Source: JBMNKL01 sp050261495 (GTDB taxonomy: Bacteria > Bacillota > Clostridia > Acetivibrionales > DTU013). From it: a stretch of 39,197 nt of DNA. The position numbers and the translations under genes were made by a program. Every line of letters starts with the position of its first letter. Position 1 is the stretch's first letter. Shown here in pieces: positions 24,131 to 32,431 of the stretch. The notes beneath the pieces are model-generated. The model was not told the origin of the DNA and did not search any database. It saw nothing but the letters and a program-made list of their open reading frames with translations. The DNA lies in contig JBLNDI010000060.1 of the NCBI GenBank assembly GCA_050261495.1, forward strand, positions 1 to 39,197, read 5' to 3'.

Positions 24131-25972
24131 ATGAATAAGCTTTCCTCATTTATAAAAAAATTATTTATTTATGAAAAGCCAAAAAACAAAGATGGCGGAT
24201 ATGAACTGCTTGAAGATGAGTATGAACAATTTGACGAATCGGAAGTCCCTTTATCGGAGTATGAAGAGCAAGGCACTCAGGGCAGCGGCGGAACAGGCTC
24301 ACAGGGCAGCAGCGGACAGGGCATGCAGGATGCGAAAAACATGGCAAAAAGCACGTATCCGGCTGGAAACGCGCCTAAAGCCAAAAAGCCCATTGAAGTC
24401 CGGGAATGGAACAATGCAAGGAATACCAGGAATACCCAGCCCCAGGGACAAGGCTCGGATAGCAACCTCATATCGGAAAATCTTCAGGCAAATATTGACG
24501 CTATCCGGCAAATCTTCAGCATGCCAAGAAACCAGGACATTATAATCCGCAGGTTTGTGATTGCAAGAAAAATCAAGGCGTTTATCGTATTTGTCGACGG
24601 CATGGCCGACAAAGCGTGCATCAAGCAATTTATTCTGCCGCAGCTCATGAATCCCCGGAATTTCTCCGATTTCAACGGGGAATGCCCTATAGATTTCATA
24701 ATGGAAAATGTGTTGTCGATTCCCGAGATAACAAAATCAGCCGACATGAATCTAATAAAAACGCAGGTGCTCAATGGCTCATCCGCGCTGTTCATGGACA
24801 ACTGCCCGGAAGCGTTGATACTGGAAACGAGGGGCTATGAGAAGCGCAACGTGGACAAACCGGTTACCGAACAGGTGGTCAGAGGTTCACAGGAGGGATT
24901 TACCGAGAACTTGCGCACCAACCTCACTCTTCTGCGCAGAATCGTAAAAAATGAAAAGCTCATCACGGAAATAATATCCATAGGAAATCTCAACAAGGTC
25001 AGCTGTGCCATTTTATATATCGAAGGCATTACAAATCCCAGGATTGTAAGGGAAGTGCGCCGAAGGATAAAAAATTCCGATATCGATTTTATTGAAGGCA
25101 ACGGGATGCTGGAGCAGCTGATAGAGGACAGCCCCTGGATGATTTTCCCGCAGGTGGTGACAACCGAAAGGCCCGACAGGGCGTCTTCATTCCTCGCCGA
25201 GGGCCAGGTGGTGATCATCACCGAGGGGGATCCTTTCGCCATCGGCGTTCCCACAACATTTTTCGGGCTGTTTCATTCCTCGGAAGATTCGCTGATCAGG
25301 TGGCAGTACGGTACTTTTCTTCGCCTCATACGCCTTGTCGGCGTAGTTTCCGCCTTGATGATACCGGGAATGTATACCGCGCTTGCGCTTTACCACCATG
25401 AAATGATACCGACCCCGCTCCTTGAGTCCATAATCCAGATGAGAGCCAATATACCTTTCCCCACAATTATCGAGCTTATTCTGATGGAAATTGCTTTTGA
25501 ACTCATGCGCGAAGGCGGGGTGCGCATACCCGGGGTTATCGGCCAGACGCTGGGAATACTGGGAGCGTTGGTTCTCGGTCAGGTGGCGGTGGCAGCGGGG
25601 CTGACCAGCCCGATCCTCATAGTAATGGTTGCCCTGACGGGACTTGGAAGCTTCACCATGCCAAACGTATCGATGGCAATATCAATCAGGATTCTCCGGT
25701 TTTTCTTTATTTTCGCGGGAGGCGTTGCCGGTTTTTACGGGATATCGCTTGCGTTCATCCTGGCCGCGTCGCTCGCTTGCAATATGAAATCCTTCGGGGT
25801 TCCGTTCCTTTCTCCGGTTGCTCCCAGAACAAAAGTCAATCCCGACGTTATAATACGCAGTCCGATACAGAATCAAAAATTACGCGCCGACTATCTTAAC
25901 TCCCCAAAGAAAAAAAGGGTCGCCGGTAAAGTGAGGAAATGGGCGGATGAAGGAGGCAAGAACAAAACGTGA
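24131..25972 (+). CDS. Spore germinant receptor subunit A (GerA/GerKA family)
   Basis: A 613-residue inner spore membrane protein. The core family domain (about 120-590) starts near NLQANIDAIRQIFSMPRN and includes the conserved FVDGMADK, LLDNxPEA-like and EDSLIRWQYGTFLRLIR segments, with several membrane helices between about 390 and 560. The N-terminus is unusually long, with a Gly/Ser/Gln-rich stretch at about residues 45-70 (GSGGTGSQGSSGQG). Typical A subunits that I know are nearer 480-540 residues. It would sense germinants together with GerB and GerC. The operon is divergent from the second LacI gene. The 257-bp gap contains no convincing sigma-G promoter, although one would be expected for a forespore gene. 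Confidence 0.93.
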   Translation: MNKLSSFIKKLFIYEKPKNKDGGYELLEDEYEQFDESEVPLSEYEEQGTQGSGGTGSQGSSGQGMQDAKNMAKSTYPAGNAPKAKKPIEVREWNNARNTRNTQPQGQGSDSNLISENLQANIDAIRQIFSMPRNQDIIIRRFVIARKIKAFIVFVDGMADKACIKQFILPQLMNPRNFSDFNGECPIDFIMENVLSIPEITKSADMNLIKTQVLNGSSALFMDNCPEALILETRGYEKRNVDKPVTEQVVRGSQEGFTENLRTNLTLLRRIVKNEKLITEIISIGNLNKVSCAILYIEGITNPRIVREVRRRIKNSDIDFIEGNGMLEQLIEDSPWMIFPQVVTTERPDRASSFLAEGQVVIITEGDPFAIGVPTTFFGLFHSSEDSLIRWQYGTFLRLIRLVGVVSALMIPGMYTALALYHHEMIPTPLLESIIQMRANIPFPTIIELILMEIAFELMREGGVRIPGVIGQTLGILGALVLGQVAVAAGLTSPILIVMVALTGLGSFTMPNVSMAISIRILRFFFIFAGGVAGFYGISLAFILAASLACNMKSFGVPFLSPVAPRTKVNPDVIIRSPIQNQKLRADYLNSPKKKRVAGKVRKWADEGGKNKT

Positions 25973-27069
25973 TAAAAGAAGGAAAATTCGGCACGCATGA
26001 AGCGGTTTCCATGCTGGCAATCACCATAATCGCAAAGGCATTTCATTCGAGCCCTTCCGCAGTAGCTGACAAGGTCGGCACCGCCGGCTGGTATATGACC
26101 CTTACATCGTCCTCCACAGCTTTTGTCGCGCTCGTTATAACCTTCTCGCTTCTCGGGCGGTATCCCGGAAAAAACCTGATGGATACATATATCGCCATAT
26201 TCGGCAAGTTCGTCGGCAAACTTTTCGCACTCCCGCTGCTGATTGTATTGTTTTTTACCGCTGCAGTCAATTTGAGAGAATTTGTTGATATTCTAAATGT
26301 ATATATTTTCCCTGAAAGCCCGCCCAGCTACCTTATTTTGCTTTTCATGACAATCGTTGCGGCGCTTAGCTTTATGGGACTTGAAATAATAGCCCGCTAC
26401 TCGAAGCTCGTAGCATACATCCTGTTGACCGGATACGTAGCCCTTCTCATTCTTTCGCTCCGTCTGTACCGGGTCGATTACCTGTTCCCAATCCTCGGCC
26501 ATGGCCTCCGAAATACCGTGATAAACGGACTGCAAAGAAGCTCGGCCTACGGCGAGATCATAATTGCCGGAATCATTGTCAATTCCCTTAACGGCACTGC
26601 ATATGCAAAACGCGCCGCATATATAGGGCTTGCAATAGCGGGAATTATTATTTCATCCGCGCTTTTAGCGTTTTCCCTTGTATTTCCTTACTTTACCAGC
26701 CGCGAAATTACCGCTCCGATTTATCTCATGTCTTCGCTGATTGAATACGGAAAATTCATCCAGCGTATTGAGCCTTTGTTTTTTTTCATTTGGAACACCA
26801 GCACGGTTATATCAATTGCAGTGTATTTTTACATCTCAATGCTTATATATTCGCATATTTTCAACATTGACGACAAAAGGCCGGTTATAATACCGCTTGC
26901 CGTCATCCTGGTATTCCTCTCCCTGTACCCGGCAAGAATGACTCAGGTTACAAGCGGACTTGTAGGGATCTTGAGAGATACGGGATGGATTTTCTTCTTT
27001 GTCCCTCCCACGCTTGCATTTATCGTATCGCTATTCAAAGGCAAAGGAGGGAAAAGCTCAGTTGCGTAA
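25969..27069 (+). CDS. Spore germinant receptor subunit B (GerB/GerKB family)
   Basis: A 366-residue polytopic membrane protein with about ten predicted helices, of the endospore germination permease family within the APC superfamily. Features include an N-terminal KFGTHEAVSMLAITIIAKAF and a typical length. B subunits are thought to bind the germinant. The start is a GTG overlapping the gerA stop by 4 bp (GTGA) with AGGAGG upstream, so translation is coupled. It sits in the canonical A-B-C order. Ligand identity cannot be read from the sequence. Confidence 0.93.
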   Translation: MIKEGKFGTHEAVSMLAITIIAKAFHSSPSAVADKVGTAGWYMTLTSSSTAFVALVITFSLLGRYPGKNLMDTYIAIFGKFVGKLFALPLLIVLFFTAAVNLREFVDILNVYIFPESPPSYLILLFMTIVAALSFMGLEIIARYSKLVAYILLTGYVALLILSLRLYRVDYLFPILGHGLRNTVINGLQRSSAYGEIIIAGIIVNSLNGTAYAKRAAYIGLAIAGIIISSALLAFSLVFPYFTSREITAPIYLMSSLIEYGKFIQRIEPLFFFIWNTSTVISIAVYFYISMLIYSHIFNIDDKRPVIIPLAVILVFLSLYPARMTQVTSGLVGILRDTGWIFFFVPPTLAFIVSLFKGKGGKSSVA

Positions 27070-28312
27070 AAAAGTGCCTGTTATTGTTACGGCTGTTTTT
27101 ATAGCTGTCATAATGTCATCCTGTTTTGACTTGCATGAAATTACCGACGTGGCTTATATCCAGTTCATTGGCATTGATAAGGGAACGGCGGACAGGTGGC
27201 GGCTGACGGTATCCATTGCAGCCCAGGAAAGCGGAAAATCCGACAGCTCAGGCGGCATGGCGGCACCAGCCAGGAGCAAATCCGTCACTATTGAAGCGCC
27301 GTCGTTTTTTTCCGCCATAGGCCTGTTGGATACAAATATATCAAGAAAGATTGACTTTTCGCACGCAAACCTTTTAGTATTCTCCGAAAATATCGCTAAA
27401 AGCGGCATGGTCGGCGAATATATCGCGCCGCTTGTGCGCTACCACCAAATTAGGAGGACGCTGCTAGTCGCCGTAGTACGCGGCTCTGCGCAGGAATTCA
27501 TAGAAAATATTCAACCGTACCTTGGCGGCAGCGTTTCCAGCGAAATAACCGACTTGGCGCATGGAGTCAAAGGTTCAAGTTATTTTCCGAGCACCACGCT
27601 CAATGATTTTTATAACGCTATGAAATCGACATATATACAGCCGGCAGTAATGTTGGGAGGGCTTTATAACCAGGATAATATCCCTAATCCAGGCGACGGC
27701 GGAAAAGACGCTACCGTCACCGCCGGGTCATATTTCGCAGGGGATATTCCGAGAAAAGGCGGTAATTCTATAGAATTCTTGGGATGCGCCTTGTTTGACG
27801 GGGACAAAATGGTCGGCAAGCTCAACGGGCACGAAACAAGGATGATGCTTCTTGCTACTGGCGACTACGATAGAGGCATACTCTTGGTGCAAGACCCTGA
27901 AGCGCCGGAATTGGTGGTGCCATTCCGGTTGAAACTTGCACAAAAGCCTTCAATAGATGTCGTGTTTGACAAAGGCATACCCGTTATTAAATTAAAGTTG
28001 TCAACCGAAGGAGATATTTATGCAATACAAAGCCAGATAAATTATGAAGACCCCCAAAGGGCTCCCATCCTTGAGAATGCCGTCAAGACGCATCTAAAAG
28101 AAAGCCTTGATAAGACAATTGAAAAATGCAGGTTGCTGGGCTGCGATGTGTTCAATTTTGGCTATGCGGCCGCAAAGCAATTCCCGACAATAGAAGAATG
28201 GGAATCATACAATTGGAACAAGCGATTTAAAGAAGCGAAAATAGAGACATACGTCGATTTCAAAATTAAAAAAACCGGTGGTATGCTTAGAAGCTCCCAA
28301 ATTAGAGAGTAG
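27062..28312 (+). CDS. Spore germinant receptor lipoprotein subunit C (GerC/GerKC family)
   Basis: A 416-residue lipoprotein. The signal peptide begins RKKVPVIVTAVFIAVIMSSC, and the lipidated Cys is residue 21. The mature part has the conserved GerC opening (FDLHEITDVAYIQFIGIDKG) and the C-terminal domain containing the VKTHLKESLDKTIEKCRLLGCDVFNFG block. The start was set at TTG 27062, 11 nt after AGGAGG and overlapping the gerB stop by 8 bp; the ATG at 26999 lies far inside gerB and would ruin the signal peptide. The stop codon is only 2 bp from the convergent stop of the next gene, leaving no room for a terminator between them. Confidence 0.93.
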   Translation: MRKKVPVIVTAVFIAVIMSSCFDLHEITDVAYIQFIGIDKGTADRWRLTVSIAAQESGKSDSSGGMAAPARSKSVTIEAPSFFSAIGLLDTNISRKIDFSHANLLVFSENIAKSGMVGEYIAPLVRYHQIRRTLLVAVVRGSAQEFIENIQPYLGGSVSSEITDLAHGVKGSSYFPSTTLNDFYNAMKSTYIQPAVMLGGLYNQDNIPNPGDGGKDATVTAGSYFAGDIPRKGGNSIEFLGCALFDGDKMVGKLNGHETRMMLLATGDYDRGILLVQDPEAPELVVPFRLKLAQKPSIDVVFDKGIPVIKLKLSTEGDIYAIQSQINYEDPQRAPILENAVKTHLKESLDKTIEKCRLLGCDVFNFGYAAAKQFPTIEEWESYNWNKRFKEAKIETYVDFKIKKTGGMLRSSQIRE

Positions 28313-28314
28313 GC

Positions 28315-29022
28315 CTATGGTTTCTTCCATGGCCTTGCCGCGCCCAGCCATCCGTTCTTCTCCCAGTATCTCCTGTCCGTCTCATTCCAGTTGTTTGCCT
28401 TTTGCATTTGCCGCATTATGCCAAACATGAACCTAGCCGCCATTCCCGGCTTCGGTTCGCTGCGCATGTTTAACACCAAGCGCGATACTTTTTCCGTTTT
28501 CTTTTTTATTCTGGCTTTTATCTTATCCGGGACACCGTCCCAGCTTGACGCATTTACACTAAAGTTCAGCCTGTATACTTTTGGAACGCCCCACCAGAAC
28601 ATCTGCCTCGCAACGGATTTCGCCACTTTCCCCGCGCCTGCGCCGGCGGCTGTTGAAACCGCGATGCCGGTCTTTGAAAACATTTCCTTTCTCGGCCTGT
28701 GCGACATGTAAATAAAGCCAAGATGGTCAAAAAAGGTTTTCAGCTGCCCCGACATTTCAAGGCAATATGTAGGAGAATCAATAATTACAATCCCGGAGCG
28801 AAGGATAGAATCGACCAATCTGCGAACTTTATCTGCCTCAGGGCAATATTCCTCCCCCTTGAGCATGCACCCGAAACACCCGATGCAAAACCCGGGCCCG
28901 TCGGCAGGCATGAAATATTCGTGGACTTCGTCGCCTTCCCTGGCCAGCTTTTCCTTAAGCATTGCCGTTACATGGTAGGTGCTGCCTTCATGCCCCTGGC
29001 CGTGTATTATGGTTATTTCCAT
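28315..29022 (-). CDS. Iron-sulfur flavoprotein-like NADPH-dependent FMN reductase
   Basis: A 235-residue flavodoxin-fold protein. The FMN-phosphate loop region GQGHEGSTYHVTAML is at the N-terminus. A compact cysteine cluster, CIGCFGCMLKGEEYC (spacing CX2CX2CX7C), follows near residues 46-60, and the active-site strand segment IIDSPTYCLEMSGQLKTFFD comes after it. The close cysteine spacing is the hallmark of archaeal and clostridial iron-sulfur flavoproteins (Isf), where it holds a 4Fe-4S cluster. It probably acts as a cytoplasmic electron carrier or as an oxidative-stress reductase. The start at ATG 29022 is favoured (AAAGGA at 10 nt) over GTG 29031, which abuts the ribosome binding site. 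It follows the DUF5693 gene by 24 bp and may share its transcript; no functional link is evident. Confidence 0.85.
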   Translation of the reverse strand: MEITIIHGQGHEGSTYHVTAMLKEKLAREGDEVHEYFMPADGPGFCIGCFGCMLKGEEYCPEADKVRRLVDSILRSGIVIIDSPTYCLEMSGQLKTFFDHLGFIYMSHRPRKEMFSKTGIAVSTAAGAGAGKVAKSVARQMFWWGVPKVYRLNFSVNASSWDGVPDKIKARIKKKTEKVSRLVLNMRSEPKPGMAARFMFGIMRQMQKANNWNETDRRYWEKNGWLGAARPWKKP

Positions 29023-29046
29023 ATGCTTCACATCCTTTATAATTTT

Positions 29047-30789
29047 TTAATCATCCGGTGCTGTCCGGCTTTTATTTCCGGCTATTATTTTGTCCCATGC
29101 ATCCAGCGCAAGTTTCAGCACAAGCAGGACTACTAATCCCGCCACGATTCCGAGGAGGAGCGCGTTTAGCGTTCTCAGTGCAGACACCTCAATAGGCGTG
29201 AACACATGGCAGAAGCTGTTTACCATGGAAACTCCGCCCATGGCAACCCCGATTCCCAGCGGCAAAAGAACAATATCCTTCCCGTACCGCTTATAAAGAT
29301 ATACCATGGCAAACAGCGCGGGATACCCTATCAAGAATTCTTTGAACCTGGGCCTCGCAACAAAGACAACCTCCAGAATATCCTTTATGCGTCTTTCGGC
29401 GTCCGATGCGGGAATGACGGAGCTGGTCCCGCTTCTTACGAGATATATGGCAACGGCTAAAAGCACAACCCCTGTCAATATGCCCGCAAGGCACAAGTTC
29501 CGCCTGTTATTCAGCAATTCCCACCCCCTCCTGAACCTGTCCCGGTTCATAAAACACTTGAGGTAGTTTACTACGTAAACCGCCAGCGGAAGAAAATAAG
29601 AAACGAGCACACCCCTGAAAAGCTCTATGTTCATTGTATAGCGTATATCGGCCAGGCTTGTCACAACCGTATACATTCCAAGCGCATTTATCCCCACCCA
29701 AGTTCCCATGGCGGAAAAAACCAGTGTTGCCGCCGGTTTTTCCCTGTTGTCTTTTAGCAGCCTCAAAAGCATGAAGGTTGAAAAAGACGGGTACAAAAGC
29801 GCTGCCAACAAGGCATATGCCTGCGCCAGCGCAATTCCGAAAAGCATGCCGGCGGCTGCCGCAGATATTGCCCCGAACACCGCAAGCAAAACGGCAAGGT
29901 TCGTCCGTAAATCAAAGAAATATACGAGATAAAGCAGCGAAGCAAACAACAGGCTGAGCGAAACCGCAAGATAATGCGGCCACCCGGGCAGCCTGTCCGA
30001 AAGCTTCGGGATAGGCGAATTTACGGCGTAACCTTTTTTGGAAATGAATTCGTTCAGGCGTTTGATCGCATCAATTGTCTGATGTATGTTTTCCTTTTGC
30101 CCTATTCCGGGATTTTCCAGGGGATCGATGTAAATCAGCCTGATATTCCTGTCTACGACGCACCTCAACCACCTGTGGAAAATTGCGTCGCCGCTTAAAC
30201 GTGCAAGGTCGGGTTCCGGCGTGACATATACCCTGTTTACGGCATACCCGGTCTCCGGCATCAGCCGCTCCAACCCCTTCTGCCGGACATACCCGATCTG
30301 CGATACCGGTTCAATAATGCCGACAATAATATTGTTCCTGCTGATAATACCAGCCATCGCGTCCAAACCGCCGGGATATCCGGAAACTTCTTCACCTTCA
30401 AAAATGATAAGCTTCACGCCGAAGTCCCTGATAACCTCTTCAACATGGGAAAAATATGACTCATCAGGCGACGGCGAATTCCGCGGCATGAGAAGAATGT
30501 CAAATCCGGCGGTTTTCAGATGATCCAGGAAATTCGTGTCAAAACCCGTTCCGTCGCTTCTTTCCCTTACCGCCGCCGTCCTGACGCCGGCCTCCTTCAA
30601 CTGCGCCATGACATTGTTAATGTCCATGCCGCCTCTCCCGGCTGCCGCGTAAAACCCATCATAATCAAAAACCGGGATAACCGATTTGTTGGCGGACTCA
30701 TTGCCGTGCCTTATATAAACCCCGGTAAAGCTCATTACCGCGCTTATTGCAAAAACGATCCAGAGGGCTGGAACAACGAGTCTTTTCAT
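29047..30789 (-). CDS. DUF5693 family membrane protein (cell-surface polysaccharide block)
   Basis: A 580-residue protein: one N-terminal membrane helix (about 5-23), an extracytoplasmic region of about 250 residues rich in short alpha/beta segments (DYDGFYAAAGRGGMDINNVM, IIFEGEEVSGYPGGLDAM), then about eight to ten C-terminal helices. It matches my recollection of DUF5693, a Clostridia family of unknown function often near polysaccharide pyruvyl-transferase CsaB. AGGAGG lies inside the end of the MurJ gene, and only 4 bp separate the two genes, so they are co-transcribed. A role in assembling or exporting a secondary cell-wall polysaccharide is inferred from neighbours only. Here an iron-sulfur flavoprotein follows instead of csaB. 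Confidence 0.8.
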   Translation of the reverse strand: MKRLVVPALWIVFAISAVMSFTGVYIRHGNESANKSVIPVFDYDGFYAAAGRGGMDINNVMAQLKEAGVRTAAVRERSDGTGFDTNFLDHLKTAGFDILLMPRNSPSPDESYFSHVEEVIRDFGVKLIIFEGEEVSGYPGGLDAMAGIISRNNIIVGIIEPVSQIGYVRQKGLERLMPETGYAVNRVYVTPEPDLARLSGDAIFHRWLRCVVDRNIRLIYIDPLENPGIGQKENIHQTIDAIKRLNEFISKKGYAVNSPIPKLSDRLPGWPHYLAVSLSLLFASLLYLVYFFDLRTNLAVLLAVFGAISAAAAGMLFGIALAQAYALLAALLYPSFSTFMLLRLLKDNREKPAATLVFSAMGTWVGINALGMYTVVTSLADIRYTMNIELFRGVLVSYFLPLAVYVVNYLKCFMNRDRFRRGWELLNNRRNLCLAGILTGVVLLAVAIYLVRSGTSSVIPASDAERRIKDILEVVFVARPRFKEFLIGYPALFAMVYLYKRYGKDIVLLPLGIGVAMGGVSMVNSFCHVFTPIEVSALRTLNALLLGIVAGLVVLLVLKLALDAWDKIIAGNKSRTAPDD

Positions 30790-30793
30790 TACT

Positions 30794-32293
30794 TTATGAC
30801 CTCCTAAAGACGGTCTCCTTCAGCACGCCGGTGAAATGCGCGGCAGCGACGTAAGCCAGCCCGCCTGTCACTACAGGCGCCAGAAATCCCAAAATGACTC
30901 CCTTGAAATCAAGCAGGCGGAATAAAATCCCCACTCCCGCAAAACACAGGGAACATATGGCAAGCTTTCCGAGGAACACGGCAAAATCCTTCTTCAGGAA
31001 ACCGCCAATCTGCCTCCGCATGTTTATGGTAATTGCAACGGCGTAAATTGTAAACGATACTGCCGTAGAACCGGCTATTCCGACTATCTCGAGAGTTTTG
31101 AAAGACAAGGAAACCAGCGCGAGATTTGTGAAAATGCATATAACGCTTAATATCATCGGAGCTTTAAATTTTTTCAGGGCATAATACACCCTGTTGAAAA
31201 TTTCCTGCGACATATATCCGAAAATACAGAAGCTGTAACAAAGAAAAGCCAGCGAAGTCATGCCCGTCGACCTTTCCGTAAATGAGCCCCGTTCGTAAAC
31301 CAGCCGGATGATCTCCCTGCTGTACAATATCACAACAAGAAGATAAGGAACCAGTATGAAGAACAGCATCCTGAAAATGTAGCCCAGCAGCGACGCTACC
31401 CTGTCAAAATCATTTTCAAGGCAGTACTTTGAAAGGTCGGGGAAAGTCACGGTTGACATTGCTACAATAAAAATCCCGGTAACGGTTGTAAAAAGAATGC
31501 TCCCGAATGACAACGCCGCCGCGGAGCCTTCATCAAGATGGCTCGCAAATGCCCTGCCTGTGATCAGGCATACCTGGAGGGCGGCATTTCCAAGAAGAAT
31601 CGGAACAATCTTTAAAAACACCTCGTTCACATGCTTGTTTTTCAAATCAAATTCAAACCCGATCCTGTATTTCTCCCTGAAAAACACGGGCAACTGCACC
31701 AGGAACTGAAGAAGCCAGCCAAAAGCCGTCACATAGCCAAGCCAGATTATATCCCCTCTCTTGACAAACAAGGCGGCAATGATTGCAATATTGAACGGGA
31801 TACTGATAAGCGAGGATAACAAAAAATGGCGGTGTACCTGCAATATGCCGGCGGTTATGTACGCGAGGCTTATGAACAGCAGCGTGGGAAACATAATCCT
31901 GGTAAGGGTCACGGCAATTCCTGCCGCTGCGCTGTCCAATCCGGGAAGTATGACCTTCGCCGCCAGCGGCGCCAGCACAATTCCACAGACGGATATTGCG
32001 GTTCCGGCAAGAAATATATGGGTAAACAGCGCTGCAACGTATTTCTTCCGCTTTTCTTCACTTTCATTGGCAAAATAGTGGGTCAGGTTTGGAATGTTGA
32101 CCGTCGACAAAGCCATCCCGATACTGGTAAACAGCAGGCTTGCCACCCCGAAAACCTGCGTATATATGTCAGCCAGCATTGAAGTTCCGAAACTTGCGGC
32201 AACAAGAACATCCCTGAGAAAACCCAGCAGTTTTGAAAAAAGTATGGTAACGGAAACCCCAAAAAAATTTTTTCCCGTCTTGTCCTTCATCAT
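30794..32293 (-). CDS. MurJ/MviN-type lipid-linked precursor flippase
   Basis: A 499-residue polytopic protein with about fourteen predicted helices, of the MOP flippase superfamily. The N-terminal FGVSVTILFSKLLGFLRDVLVAASFG and the internal AxxSFGSILFTTVTGIFIVAMSTVTFPDLSKY segments are typical of MurJ. It would flip lipid-linked intermediates (lipid II or a cell-wall polysaccharide unit) across the membrane. Being followed by DUF5693 and preceded by an O-antigen-ligase-like gene suggests a dedicated surface-polymer flippase rather than the housekeeping MurJ. AAAGGGA precedes tandem ATG codons. It has a plausible promoter of its own. Confidence 0.88.
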   Translation of the reverse strand: MMKDKTGKNFFGVSVTILFSKLLGFLRDVLVAASFGTSMLADIYTQVFGVASLLFTSIGMALSTVNIPNLTHYFANESEEKRKKYVAALFTHIFLAGTAISVCGIVLAPLAAKVILPGLDSAAAGIAVTLTRIMFPTLLFISLAYITAGILQVHRHFLLSSLISIPFNIAIIAALFVKRGDIIWLGYVTAFGWLLQFLVQLPVFFREKYRIGFEFDLKNKHVNEVFLKIVPILLGNAALQVCLITGRAFASHLDEGSAAALSFGSILFTTVTGIFIVAMSTVTFPDLSKYCLENDFDRVASLLGYIFRMLFFILVPYLLVVILYSREIIRLVYERGSFTERSTGMTSLAFLCYSFCIFGYMSQEIFNRVYYALKKFKAPMILSVICIFTNLALVSLSFKTLEIVGIAGSTAVSFTIYAVAITINMRRQIGGFLKKDFAVFLGKLAICSLCFAGVGILFRLLDFKGVILGFLAPVVTGGLAYVAAAHFTGVLKETVFRRS

Positions 32294-32381
32294 CTAAAAA
32301 TCCCTTTCAAAGGCACAAACACCGGTATCCAAGCGCGTTACACCCTTGAAAACCTCCTTCGGTCGGCCATTATCAACTCTT

Positions 32382-32410
32382 ATTTTAGTAAAAACACCAA
32401 TATAGTACAA
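32382..32410 (-). promoter_or_regulatory. Putative sigma-A promoter upstream of the MurJ-type gene
   Basis: On the minus strand -35 TTGTAC (32405-32410) and -10 TAAAAT (32382-32387) are 17 bp apart, in the 138-bp gap after the O-antigen-ligase gene. It leaves a leader of about 85 nt. Confidence 0.4.
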
Positions 32411-32431
32411 TATAGTTTTCAAATTTCATCT

